Made by a program: the position numbers and the translations under genes | The notes under the pieces: model-generated | Databases searched by the model: none | What the model was told of the DNA's origin: nothing | Seen by the model: only the letters and a program-made list of their open reading frames with translations | Origin: Rhyzopertha dominica | Lineage: Eukaryota > Arthropoda > Insecta > Coleoptera > Bostrichidae | DNA length: 64,000 bases | Assembly: GCA_025024175.1 (NCBI GenBank) | Contig: QCXZ01000001.1 | Location: forward strand, 496,001-560,000 | Reading direction: 5' to 3' | In this document: in pieces, positions 12,993 through 27,900 of the stretch | How positions within the stretch are numbered: position 1 is the stretch's first letter | How the letters are laid out: every line of letters starts with the position of its first letter

Positions 12993-15900
12993 ATGTTTAG
13001 GTTTAACGGCATGCAGAGCCCCGAAAGGAGGCCTATAATCCAACCTTCGGCTAGGAGCCCCTTTTGGTGAGTCAGTATTGTACTTGCGATACGTGATAAG
13101 GTTTAAAAAACCTGAGCTGTTCAGCCCATTTTCGCTTGTCTTACAACCAGAGATAAATACTACATAATATTTGAAAGAGGCTCGCACCAGGCAGCGAAAT
13201 TTGGTGCTCATCAGTTCAGTTAACTCAAATTATTGGTACCTAATAGCAAACTTTGAATTATGCCCACCCTTTGAAGTGTTCTGTAATATAACACTTAATT
13301 ACACTAATAATGTAATAATAATGATCACTTACAACTTACAATCCTGTATAAAATCAAATTTGTTGCTGCTTGTTATATTTAAGGTATTTAAAACGTTGCA
13401 TTCAATATGTTAGTGTAACATTGCTTCAATTCTGTTCCAATTAGATTATAATATGGTATAGGCACAAATTATCAACATTCACACCATTTTCTCTTCTACA
13501 AAAGGTTTTTTACAGCAGTAGAAACCTAAACATATTCAGACAGAACTGTGTTTCCTAACTTTTCTGCCTGGACGTGTTTACACACTTCACTTTTTTATAA
13601 TTTAACTATTATTATGTTCATCATTTTGAGGAATCTTATGTAGTTTCATCACATCCTGATATTATAATGATATTATCAATCTATGCATTAAGACACGTAT
13701 AATTCTCGATATTTGAAAACAGCAAAACAAAGGTGACCCACGTGACATTACTAATTACAGACCAATTTATATTATGTCCAACTTTAGCCAGGTATTTGAG
13801 ACTTTTACATTTTTCATGAAAGTACGCTCTACTACTACCAATCTGGTTTGTTTTTTTTTCTCCAAAGCATTTGATAAGCTAGATCACAACATTTTTCTAA
13901 ATGAACTGCACTGCTTCGCAACTTCTGATGCTTTGATTGATTTGTTCAAATCTTACCTTCACAATAGAGTTCAGTACGTGACATACCTGTGTCCGGCGAA
14001 TACACTGCTACGTCGGGAGTACCACAGGGTTCTGTCTTAGGTCCCTTATTTTTTATACTGTTCATCAACGATATAATTGAAGTAAACATTTTACTTTATG
14101 CGGATGACCTTACACTTTATAGTACTAACCATTCAACCATTGATTGTATTTACGAAATTGTAAATGAAGTAAAATTTATAGACAAGTTGATTTCACGATT
14201 TTCATCGAGAACTCATATTTGATATACAAATGACATTCAATAAGTCGTTCTCATACGGTTTGCAAGCTTATTTTGGTTAGGAGTATAACACGATATCTAT
14301 ATACTTTGTTCAGCTCTTCTACAGGATTGTCTATGCATGATTCTCATCTGGAACACAATGCTTATATGATGATCTTTTCGTCGGTAGGTTGGTCCTGGAC
14401 GAATTAAGATTCCAAGGACGTTCTAATTCACTTGTTAATTTATACCAGGGTACACGTGTTTTCCATACTCACAACTATCGACGTTCCCCTCTAGATAGAC
14501 GTCCTGAAATCTAAATTGTGTGTGTGTAGGTGACGATAGGTGTACCTATATTTTTGTTTTATTACCATTTGCCTCGCCATTTGCTTTACGGTTTATTGTG
14601 ATGTTAACCTACTTTTCAAAACAGGTCGGAATATCCGTGTTAAATTTACCCTGGTATAAATTCATGGGATAATCTTTCGTTATATAGGATAGCTAGTCTA
14701 CTGTGGGTTCATAATCAAAAAGCTGCAAAACAGCATTGACAAAAGATCATTGTTTATTAGCAAAAATTGCTTGATGTCGTTCAAATAAATACACGCAATA
14801 ACGTCATATAATTTGCACTAAATTCAACAAGTTATCTTTATTACATTTGTTACCTTTGGTTCCCGAATTCCAGGTAATTATGTGAAAGACTTGCGCTTGT
14901 CAGTGTCTGCTGAAACCATCTTTCCAGGAAAATGTGGGATACATAAATAAATATCTACGCAAACGTTTGAATAATCCTCATAAAGATTAGGAAATGACAG
15001 GGACAGCAGTAGCGCCAAAGAGTTTATGATATCTATACCTGTATATGTTAATCCTACCTTGTACTAGGGGGCAAGGTAGAATTTAAGGTATATGATAGCA
15101 ACGGGCAAAGCTGTAAGTTTAATCTTTATTTATTTAGGGGCATCAGGTACCTAAATGATTGTACAATGAATACAGTTTTTCCTTTCGGAGTTTGTAGCCA
15201 TCCACCACAATTAATCTTGCCACAAACAGTGAATATAGCTTTTATGTAGTTAATATATTGCCGTACGATTGTCAAATCATGTTTATTATAGAAATAAATA
15301 TGTCTCACTATAAATGCTGGTAGGTAAACTACACTGCCCCAAGGAATTAACGCACCACCAAAAAAAATGGCCAAAACTTTGATGTAAATGATGTCCAAAC
15401 TACTTGACCAATTCGTACGGTCTGTTTTTTGTATGATAGGTTGAATCTTCCCCAAACTGACTTCATTCAGTTTAAGCCAAAATGTTGGTATAGGTACGTA
15501 GATGACACTTTTGTTATTTGGCTCCACGGTATAGAAGAGTTGGGTAGGTTTCTAAATCATTTGAACAGTCAAAATCCTGACATAAAATTTACTATGGAAT
15601 TAGAAAGCAATGGTAGTTTACCTTTCTTGGATGTCCATATTTGCAGAATAAACACTGGACACTTAGGACACAAGGTTTACAGAAAACCAACACACACAGA
15701 CAGATATTTACATGCCACATCTCGCCACCCTCCCTCTCAAAAGAATAGTTTTATAAGGACGTTATTTGTTAGAGCACAAAGGATCTCAGACGAAAGTTCT
15801 TTACAAAAAGAAATATATCATTTTAAATCAGCGCTAGTGAGAAATGGTTAAGCAATAAGAATATTTGGTCAGTTTTTAATAATAGTGCTCATCCAAATCA

Positions 15901-18900
15901 AGTAAATTCTCAGCCAGAGCAAAGTAAATTGAAGTTGAGCTTGCCTTATGTACAAGGCCTTTCGGAAAAATTAAAGAGGATGATTTAGTTGTTTTGATTT
16001 TAAGTTCTACTAAAGATAAAGTACATTTAGAGAGTGAAGGTGTTTACAAAATTAGTTGTTCTTGCGGCAAGTGTTACTAGGTCAAACTAAAAGAAAAGTA
16101 GGTACGCGTTTGAAAGAACACATAGGTATTCTACTATGCTGCAACAGATAGATAAATCTTCCGTCTTGAACTTGTGTCAGGCAAATTTTGAGGTTCTTCG
16201 TCTTTGACAAAGATTACAGGTGTAATCGAAACGTCAGACTTATAACTTTTTGTCAGTGTTTTAAAGAGACAGCGATCTTTCCGAAAAAATATTGTCTTAA
16301 TTAATAATAAGTCAAACAAACATTTTTAAGTGGGCATGGCGTATAGTATCTATACTCGATTACTACTACGCTTATTTCTAATTAACATACTTCTCAAGTT
16401 ATTTAGTTGTCCTGAAGGTTCTGTTTTATTTTACCGGCACTAATTATTTCCTCCACCGAACCGACCCTCCCCCACATTTCAAGCTTGCACGGGCTGTTAT
16501 CCAAAGTAGGTGTATTTTTAAGCACACCCGGCGTTCTCCCCTTTATTTCTAATAAAAGGAAAACGCTACATCCTGCAGATGTTCGGTGTTATGATCCAAG
16601 AAACCACTGCTGGTAAGAAAATGCAGGCATGCGTCTGTGTTATTCTGCTACTATGTGCAGTTTTATCTCGTGGCTGTGTCTGGCTATGGAGTTGGACTGG
16701 AAAGGATAAACAATTAAATTTGCGAACGGATGTTGGCGGTAAAACATATCGCGTTGGCAGTGGCTACGCATTGTATTTATTTCGAATTTTATAATGTTTC
16801 TCTTGTGGTTCTTGTGGCCATTTTCTTGAACTGTGTGTTGTAAGTATCACATTTTATTGAAAATGCAACTTTAGTTAAATTTAGAAGACAGTCATAACAC
16901 AGTTAAATTATAAAAAAACCCTATAAAATGTGACAGTCAAATTATATACGAGCCCAGTCCCATTTCAATTGGCCCAGTTGCAATTTTCTGTAATGTTATT
17001 ATGAAACAGATATTCAATTATTTTTCACCACAACTTTTGAAACATTTCTCACTTAATCAATTATTCATTTGTCTAATTCAAACATTTTATTTCTACTTAA
17101 CTACCAAGTTGAAACAAATCATGAGAAAACCTGAGTTACAAACAACTGACTTAATCCATTTCTTCAAAGGCTACCATTGAGTAACATCACCTTTACTTTT
17201 TATGACAGCGGTTATTCTTTTTGGCATTGTATTCACTAAATTATGGCAATCTTGTGGTGTGAACTTATCCCATATAAATCGAAGTTTATTCCTTAATTCG
17301 GGAATCGACCTGGCAGGAGTTGAGCACAGTTGCCTTTTTGCATAATCTGCCAAAGAGTCTCTATAGGAGAAAGGTCAGGACTACTGGATACCCCTTTTTA
17401 AAAGTGGAATACTGTTGTCGGTGAACCACTGTAAAGTCATTTCCTGACGTCAATGACTCGTCCCTAGTGGATAGCAAAGATTCACTTAAGATATTAAGAT
17501 ATTTTTCGGTTTTCACAATGCCCCCAATGAAATGTAGTTGTCCTACTCCTCTTGCAGACATTGATCCCCACACCATAATAGATGCTTTTTTCATCAGACA
17601 ATCTGGATGATAAATTTCATTTTTTTGCCACTGTCGCCTGCACAAACTTCAAATGTAGACTCGTCGCTCCAATGTACACTGTTCCATTGTTCAGGACTTC
17701 AAGTTCGATGTTCTTTTGCCCACTTTTTTTTTGTTGAAAAGATTTCAAAAGTTAAAAATACAAGATTTATTTTACAAATAATTTTTGATATCAATTGTTA
17801 GAAGTGCAATAGGATACGTTATATCAAAAATGTGATTACAGAACATGGAATAATACAACTTACCGATAAACTGTTATCGTACATTTTTGGGTCACTAATT
17901 CGAACTATGACCTTTTCGCACGCAAATGACAAAAGACTGCTGGGTCATAAAAATACGAGTACATAAAATATTACAGTAAACATGAGACATGCAACTCGAC
18001 AGCATTGCAAGAAACGGTGACGGTAGCTTACACTAGCAATATTGTTGTCTGATTGTTTAACTGACTTTTGGGTTAAAGGTTATTACCCAGATGTTCGACA
18101 ATTTATATATCTGTGTTGGCCATTGCAGAATATTAGCAATTGAATATAAAATGTGCAGATGAGGCAGCCATGTTGAATGCTAATTGTGAATAACAGTATT
18201 TAGGAGCCTAACGACACATATTGCGAAGCAAATAGTTAGTTTAGATATTTTTTAGCTTGCTCTTTAACATGAAAAATGCCGCAAATTTTGTGATTATTTT
18301 ACGATTTGGTAGACTGTTTATGCTTCTGTAACTGTAAGTTATCTTTTGGTGGTTCTGACGTAATTGAACTATAAGGAGAAGAATCCTTGGAAATCATATC
18401 GCTGTATGTACGTGTGTCTACAAATTGCGCTGATGTCTTTCGGAACATTGATAGTTTTGATACGCGTTATCAATGCCTGGCAGTATTGTTTATAACCTTC
18501 TTTCAGCGGACAAATTATTTTCGATATTCGTTTTTACACTCACTCTTTTAGATAAGACCAAATAAGAAATCTAAGGGTGTGAGGTCCGGCGACGTACTAG
18601 GCCATTTAACTATCACTTCGGTTCTAACTAACTAAATACCACATAGAGAAAAATGATTTTTTTATGTATGTCGATCGTTATAATAACAGTTAGCCACAAA
18701 TTTGCCCTAAGCTAGCGCCTAATACAGAGCCACGAAACTGGTAAGTAAGAAAGAGTTTCATTAGGTCCTTAATCCCAAAAAGTTGAACTATTTGTTTTTA
18801 TTGTTTTCGTGGTCAACAGCTTTATTTCCAAAATTCTTCTAGCATCCTAAAATTTTTCATTCTTTCATTTTTACTTGGTTTGATTGAACTGCAAATGCCA

Positions 18901-21900
18901 ATTTCCAGACTGTTTGATAATGCTGTGGCATGCAGACTACCCATAATAAACTTCACCGTGAAGGGAAAGTGTGTTCGTGCATTAGAGCCTGATATCTGGC
19001 AGTTTTTTAATCTTTAGGCTTAGGTTTGGTTCCCTTTTCCATCTCTCGCCGCTGTTTTGCCCAAAAATGACGGACTATTGCGATATTATAATATATTTAG
19101 CCACTGTAGAACTAAAGTGGATTGCCGATTTTGAAACGGAATTGACAATGGAGTAAAATAACGCACGACAATTTAAAATATAACTTTGAGCTTGCGTTTT
19201 CTGCAAAAAAAATAGATTATTAAAAATGTGGAGATGGCCGGTTTTGAAACTATACCATTCAATTGTTGATAATAAAAAAGTTACAGGGAGGCGAATACCA
19301 CTCTTAATCATCCGGTATAAGAAACAGTGGCATACAGGTGCCCCATCATCAGCTAGATTATTGTCAACAATACCTACCTACTTTGCTATACAATAAACAA
19401 GCCACCGTTTGGTATCGTCGAGCATGTCGTTTCGAACGATAAACTAAACATAAACACTCTTCCGCTTAGCTAAATATTTACACTCTTGGGATAGATAAGG
19501 TGGAAGGGGCTAATTTAAAATTTGGAAAAACACAGACAGTTCAACGAACTACAAAAGAAATGATGAAGTTTCGTCTCAAACGTAAACTATATTTAATTCG
19601 CTATTAGCGCCGCAACGCACAGAAGAAAATGTGTGTGTGACAGTAGACGACGGTACAGTGGCGTATCTGAACGCTCAGAAAATAGAGAAATTTCGATTTT
19701 TTTTTAATGGGTAACATTTAATTGGAAGAGATGATCTGTTCTATCCAATTTTTTGCAGTGTTCAAATATTTGAGACTAGTTGAGTTGATTATGATGGACA
19801 TTACTCAAGTAAAATTCGAAAATTACTTAAGTAAATGATTGTTCAATCCATATTATAAGTTTTATTTAAATTTCTTAAATTGGAATAAACTTAATCAGGT
19901 TCTGCTGTGTTACTACATTTATATTTTGAGAAGTATAGTTATTTTGAACAGAATTATTTGCGGTCGTTAATGTCAATATTGAGGTAAGATTTCTTGAGGG
20001 AATTGGACCTGGTGGTAAAAATCAACGAATACTCTTTATTTAATGCAGTAAATGACTAGAATTATCGACGGCCTCTTTAACGCTGCGCCAATGGCAGTCC
20101 ACGTTAGCGCCTAACGAAGAAAATGAGCCAAGTATCTACTCCACGGGGCTTCGAAGGACTATAAATATCATTGAAAACACGGAAGTAAGTACGAAATGTT
20201 TACGGCGAAATCAGAAATTAAAGGCCCCCATTCCTGAAACTAAGTGTATTTTCCAGTTGATTACGCGCTACATGTAACTTGAAAGAGACCGTGGAGTGAT
20301 GATATGAAGAGCGGAAACGCTAACTTATCCGAGAAAAAAAAACGGAACGAGGAGAAAACCGAGATAATACACTCACATATATCCGGTTTTACGATTATCC
20401 TGAAGTAACTGATGGCAATTAAATTTTAAAATTCACGTATTAATAAAGTAATATTATGTTAAGGTGGGCCATATCTAAAACATTGAAATCATACCAAATA
20501 TATAGGTTAATCGATGGTTTAGCTTTATTATCGACGGAAACGTCTTTAAGTTATTGAATTTTGGTTGGGTTATAGCGAGACTACTTTGTCAACAAATGAA
20601 CGTTGAATTTTTTCATAGTCGTCTGACCTGACCTGACCTTATCAAGAATCATTCTGGGAGTAGAACCACCAGGAATAATGTTTGGGAAGATTTATTCATC
20701 AACAGCCGCCGTATTTTTTCATCCCAGGGAACACCTGCCCAAAGAAAGCGAAAGCAATTTGGACAATTTGGTTCCATTTTTGTTTTGTTTTAATGTCACT
20801 CGTTAACTCCAATAATACAAGTTATACAACAATATGCCGCTTAAAATATTGACAATTTACCTGTTTTTTGTACATAAAGTGGGTAATTTGAAGATAACGT
20901 TTTCAAACACGGAAGCTAAGTTAGTTAGTGCCTGGTTATTTTCAGGAATTTCTGTCTACATTTAAATCAATTGTTTGTTGCTTATAATGATCGCATAATA
21001 TATGCGTGCTTGAAAAGTTTTATTGGCAATCATGTGTGAACTATAAATATTTTATCAACCTTAAGTGAATGTGATACAAAGCCTGTCTCGCTTGCAGTTG
21101 TGTGCGTCACATTTTGCCTGAAAGATTATATAGTGTGTTTCATATGCTTCTTTTAACTCATAATATGCTGCTATTATAAAGCGCATTGCAAACACTTGTC
21201 AAACTTATCGAGCATTCTGTAATTAGTTTTTCTAATAGACAGCCGAATCCATAACCATTTTATGTCTAAAACACTTATCTAAAATCAAAGCATGTTGGGA
21301 AAGCTAAAAGATATGTAGTATTTTATGTATTTATGTAGGTAGCAATTTTCTGGAGGCCATTGTACTTCGGTGCATTGTAATTATGACACATTCATTTTTG
21401 GAATGGCGTTAATTCATGCTCCGCGACATTTAATCAGAACCATTCTAAATGGAAGATGCGCTTTGACGTATTTATTTTTGTTGGTTGAAACTTGAGACGA
21501 ACCTGCTCGATGTAAAAAGAAACTTCCGAATGAGTCTTCCACATGTCAGCCCTTTCCGTTCAGTGCGTGGTTTTTATGTTTATGGCACAGCAGGAAGACG
21601 TTGAAAGTTTTGTCGCTTGCGTCCTTAATTATAGCGTTTGTGCTTTTGTTTCTTGTTCCCGCGTACTATAGCTTCATACGTTATTTCGAGTCTAAGTATG
21701 ATTTTTTTCATAAATTTCAGTATCTTGGATAAAATTATTGACAACCTTAGCCCTACGATGGATTCTCGTGGCAGTTTCTCGATTGGAGTACTCTTCTTCT
21801 CTTAAACATTAAATACGGCCAATCTCTTCGGCAGTTAGCCTTTTACCGCGACGCATTTTATTTACTTTAAACTTAATTATAATTAGTGAGGCTAATCATC

Positions 21901-24900
21901 AGTTGCCACGATTACAATACTTATTTTGGACAAAAAAATTCTGTAGTTAATCTCCATTGTCAGAATTGACAAATTGCCCACCTTGATATACTGAATGAGT
22001 GAAGCAATAATACCACTTAGCATGCAAATTTCGAAATAATCTGTATTTTGTGGGTGTTGCGGAGTATAAACAGGTTATATTCTGAATGAAAACTTATAAT
22101 TAGTTTGGAGTACATTTTTGCTTTAAATTTGGTTCAATTTTATCTTCTAATATAGAGCTATTAATTTGTTTTCCCCGGTACCATTTTTTTGAATGATTAT
22201 TTCAACTGGGGCGTGACGTATATGAAGTTATTAAATGTGCATCTTTGTACTTTACTTTAGAGATATAGTTCTGTTAATCCTTGCTTTGTTGTCAAAACGA
22301 ATTTTAAGTAATTAGTATTTGTTCGTTTCAAATTTTTTATTATGAGCTATATAAAGTTTCCTAAAAACTACAATGTTGTCCATTAACGCTGGCAATGCAA
22401 CGCATGTAAAATTATTATTACAAGTATTTCTTAGTTCATTACCCATTAAAATTCTTGCGGTTTCAAAGTTCCGTGATAAAAAAGATAAATTGCAGATCCA
22501 ACCTTCTCCTGTACGTTATTTTTCTTTGGGCTTAAAGAAGTTCAGAAATCATCAGAGAGTGATTCCTGTCTGTATATTTAGGTTAGGCAGTTGTATAAAA
22601 ATTGCCTTTTTACGGTGGAATTGCAGTTGATAAAAGGTCAATAAATCTATGGTATTTAATTCGTATAAATGATTGGAATATTTTTTACAATCAGCCTATT
22701 TATACAGATTTCAGTAAGGCTTTTGACAAAATCGTTGCCCAAATAAATAATATTTCCAACTGCATACTATTTCAAAACGACCTAAGTCAATTCTATAATA
22801 AATTACTGTATAATTAACAAACTTTATTTAAATTTCAGTAAGTGCTGTCATATTTACTAGAAATTTTAGATTATTTTCCTTTGACTGTAACTTTGACAAC
22901 AATAAGATAAAGGTCGTTCCTCATGTGAAAGGTTTGGGAGTCACTTTCGACCAGAAAATGACCTTCTCTATCATAATGCAAATGAAGAATTAGAATGCGT
23001 CTTAGAGGTTTTGTTTTGACCGCGATTATCTACGAGCGTAAAGAAATAATAAAACACGCGTACCGATATCCGTCTGGCACTCCTGCCAAAAAAGTTGTCC
23101 TTAAATAGCCGAACGATCAGAGCATCGCGACGCCGCGTCGCTGGTAGTAAATTGCGTAACGACATAATGTAAAATACTTTCCCGCCATTTCAGCTGCTGA
23201 AATTTCTCCGTTGAATGACGGGGCGCAAACGCCCCGCTGCTAAACTGATCAATCGAAAAACGAAGTGCGTGGGTGCAATGCGGACGTCATCGTCGGCGTC
23301 GGAGTTTATTTTTTGCCATTTAAATGTCTGCACCATTTGTCCTGAAAACAGATTTTCGACGTAGTTTTGAATTTAAACAATACTGCATTTTTCAACCCCT
23401 TGTACCAGCAAGTTTATACATGATGTTATTTCTAGTACCTATGTAAATTGTTACAGATATTTTCTAGATGTTTCTTGTACGTTAGGGACGTATCTACAGT
23501 TACTCTAAGGTATTTTGGCGAGAAGTTATGGTATTTAACATAACTTGAAGTTGTTTTGTCTTTTGATGATGGTTGAGATGAAAACAAGTTACTTCTGTCT
23601 GCAGGGCACAAACCCCAGGCTTTGAAATAGCAATCCATAATCTCGATGTCTCATGAGAGGTTTTGTTCAAGTATAGAAAAGTATTTACTTTGCAATATAC
23701 AAATACACTGAATACACAAATTTTCTCGATTGATTTACTAGACTCTGACCTGACCTGACCTACTTACTAGATATACACGAACTACTGGATAAAAGATAAC
23801 TACAAAATAGCCTTCCAAATTCCCTATTAAAATTATTAGTATCCCTACAAATTTCTATAGCTTCTTTTATTATCAAAGTCAATCATGTGTTTAGTCAAAT
23901 ATGAGTGTTCAGCTACGGAAGATTTATCTATCTGTTGCAGCCTAGTAGCACGTATGTGTTCTTTCAAACGCGTACCTACTTTTCTTTTAGTTTGACTTAT
24001 GTAACACTTGCTGCAAGAACAAGTAATTTTGTAAACACCTTCACTCTCTAAATGTGCTTTATCCTTAGTAGAACTTAAAATTTTTATCTAAATTATTATA
24101 TGTGCTATCAACAACTAAAATATCGTTTTTTCTAAGCATCCTCTTTAATTTTTCCGAAAGGCCTTGTACATAAGGCAAACTCAACTTCAATTTACTTTGT
24201 CCTGGCTGAGAATTTACTTCATTTGGATGAGCACTTTTATTAAAAACTGACCAAATATTCTTACTGCTATAACCATTTCTCACTAGCGCTGATTTAAAAT
24301 GATGTATTTCTTTATGTAAAGAACTTTCCTCTGAGATTCTATGTTTGTCTTTGACAAAGATTACAGGTGTAATAGAAATGTCAGACTAGTAACTTTTTGT
24401 CAAGAGATAGCGATATTTCCGAGAAAATATCTTATATTATAGACGCTGAAAGCATTCACTCTCGTAGTCTTAATTCATTCTACATTTTCGAAATTAACGT
24501 CTGTCCCAAAGTATAGTAGCGTATGATGAATCTCGAAGTTTCTTTTTCCACATTTGGTCGATAATTATATGCTAATTTCAGGCAACAAAAGCATATAATG
24601 TTTTCTCATCAATCAATAAACTTAGTGCATTAATCAAAGATGGCCTGTCGACTAGTTTTAGTGGGAAACAGTACAAAGTACTACATAGCCATAATAAAAA
24701 TAGATTCAATACAAAGGTTTGAATTTTTATCATTTGATCCGTGCCAGATATTAATGTGCCAAATAATATTTCTCTATCGTTGTTTTACATCCACGTGTGC
24801 GGTATGCCAGCACATTTATCCAATAAATTCATGACGCTTTCCATTCGAACCTATATTTCATTCAGTAAAAATTTTCACGATCCCGGCCCGCCTGGCTTTT

Positions 24901-27900
24901 TATAGCAGCTGTGCACATCTGTTAAAAGAATTAGCTATCATTCCCGATTTCGCCAGGACTGTGATGTCGTAGGTGTTTCGCCACGGCGGCAAGTCTGACC
25001 CATTTGGCCGGGGAATTAATTACCACCGCATTCGAAAGTATATTATGACTGTTTTTGTTCCAGAAATATTAATGTGCATCCCTTTTGTTTCAGCACCAGT
25101 CCAAGTCAACTGCAGGAGGTAACTCTGGACCCGGACGCTACTGTGTTTGGATGTAAGTAGTTAAAAAGACAAATTATAGTGCTGGATATTTTTTCCAAAG
25201 GGTATCATAGAAAAAAAAACATTATTCTTTATATATATTATTCACACGTTATCCCAAGTGCACTACTTTGGAAAAAACATATATTGTAGCCAATTTGATG
25301 ATGATTCCAATGGTATATAAATCACTGTAGTGCACTAGAACTATTGTTCTATAGCATACTATCTGTCGCATAGAAGTGTATGCTATGGTAATTACTAATG
25401 CATGATGGCAATTATTATTAAGTTCTGTATACATAAGACTCTAGAGGAATACTTTGCTTGGAATATATCAACATTTGCTTACTATTATTATTATTATTTT
25501 ATTAAATAATATATATTAAATTATAGAATTTTTGTAATAGTGTCTTTACATCGTAATTTTATTGCCACTCTTTGCTACTGACTATATTTAATGCATGGTG
25601 GATCATATTTTAGTGCCTCGTCGTTAATTTACTCAATTACTTTATGAGTCAGTATGGTGACAGTAACGGTCACACATCATTGTTCATTCGAGCATTGTCC
25701 AAATCGTATGATGACGGTGGTTTAATTGTTATACTTTAATGGAGACAAGATTTTCTTAACAAATTCAACAGAAACTTGATAGATAAATAGACTTATGTGT
25801 CGTGTCATAAAATTAAACGAATAATTTTAATTTGCTTGATTTTATGGCGATAGATATTAACAGCAGTTGCAGATAAAACTGCAGTGTTTACTAGGACAGT
25901 ATACTTTTATGACTCTTGGCAAAAACTAACTTTGTGTATGCCAAAATTTCACTGTTTGTATTTTAACACCGATATATAAATAGTTTAACAGTTACAAGTA
26001 GAAGATGATTTCCATTGTTAGCTTTTTTATTGTATTAGCTCTCAAGTAAAGCTATATTTAGGGTTACTTTATTTATACCCTTTAACGATTACTCTTTTGT
26101 TTGTAAGCATCTATTTTAATGCCACCGTGCGAGCATATGCGAACGTTTATACTAATTAAATGTGTACACTACTTGCGTGGACTTATAAATCACTTTTTAT
26201 ATACGGACTTACCATATTTACCAGACCTCAACCTCCATTCACTCATCTTTACTACAGCCTACTTGAAGTTTATTTTTGGACACTAGTACTACTACGTACG
26301 CAACATTGTCTTTTGTTAGTCGCTGCTAACTTATTAACTTGCTTAATGGCCCACAGATTGTGGGACGAAACGTATCTTATAGGTGTGTAGTTACGACATT
26401 TATCATTCTAATTTCAAATTGTAAGGATTGGCCGGAGCTATCCATGTATGATGCGGAATTGTTTTTTGTTTACGACCTAAAAGTATTTTAGATCAAAATA
26501 TTTGTATTAATTTTACAATAATAATTGAGTTGTGTCCCAATGCAAGTAAAATTAAAAAAACTTATTTCTGTGTACTGCGTTATTGTTACCTGATAATCTA
26601 AACATTTCTTTGTATACTTTTTCAAATACTTGATGAAACTTGATGATTCCAGGCACTTTAGGTGCGCATTGCATATAAATAATGCAAGGGTAAGGCATAT
26701 TTTTTGGATACTAATCACCTGTTATTCTTCGGAACAAGAGTAAATATTCAATAAAATTTCATAATCAAAAGATGTTTTGATTGAAAGTTTGCATTTTTCC
26801 TGTCCGTTATACCCAGCATATTTCGAGTTAATAGTAGTTGGCAAAGTTTCAGTTTAAACACGGCGCAAAATAAATGAACCTCCGGTTTTTGCGCTCCTGC
26901 CAAGTTCTCTTTCAGACGCCGCCCAATGAAAGTTGAAATTAGTTGTTTTCGTTATCTCTGAATATACTTTTCTAACATTGAGGAACATCTTTAAAAAGCC
27001 GCCGATGTCAACTCTAATGGTCGGCCCATGCTTCTATTTTTGCCTTCATTCACTTCCGAGAAGTTTCCTCGATTCCGGTCTGTTTCCATTGAGACAGGGA
27101 CATGGAAGCGTATCTTTAAGAATTGATTTGCGTTCTTTTAGTGTTATTGCCACTATTGGAATTTTAAATTAGTATTATTAAATTATTAACGCAACAATAT
27201 TATGTTTTCTTCTTCTGATTGGGCAAAACGCCGAGCATAAGTTAATTATTTATGAGGATTGAGTTCTGATCGAGGAAGTGGTATGAGAGTATACTTGCTG
27301 CCAAAATGTTTGAACTATCTTAAAACTAAAGGCAATGAGTCGAACTTTTTAACTTTCTCAATGAAAAAAACTTGCACCAGTCTGGATTTACTTGCTACCG
27401 TAACAGGTTTTTTGGATTTTAGCAAAACGTTTGATACCATTAACCACAAACTGTTATTAGCAAAATGTAAATATTTCTGATTTGATAATCTTGCCTGCAG
27501 GTTCATTGGAAGCTATTTAGACTGCAGACGTCAACACGTACATCTAAATAATCAGCTCTCGACAGCAAAGTTCATGCAGTCTGTTGTGCCACAGGGTTCC
27601 GTACTTGGACCCCTGTTATTTTTACTATATACTGTTGATATGCCTAATTTTGTCACACACTCAAAGGTACACAGCTTTGCTGATGACACACAAATGTATA
27701 AGCATTTTTACTCGAGTCATCACAAAACAGCTATGAATAATATCAATGAAGATCTTGCACTCATCATTACATATCTTAGCCCTAAATCCAGATAAATCTA
27801 AACTAAATTCCTAAGCATAAGCCGGCTTTGTTTCAGCGCTCTTTTTCGTTTAATGCTGCCAAGTTTTAAAAAACGTTTAAGGAACTTTCTGTTAAAAGCC

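Noticed and set aside
12942..13211. Minus-strand open frame over the first centrosomin exon
   Set aside because: Antisense shadow; the plus-strand exon has a start and a good donor.
13190..13220. CTGATGA with a GCACC/GGTGC stem on the minus strand as another hammerhead
   Set aside because: The second core strand reads GAGC, not GAAA, and no stem III or stem I closes it.
16579..16794. Possible small secreted protein
   Set aside because: Hydrophobic start only; no cysteine pattern, splice signals or known similarity.
19335..19365. CTGATGA on the minus strand
   Set aside because: No GAAA or stem II nearby; chance occurrence.
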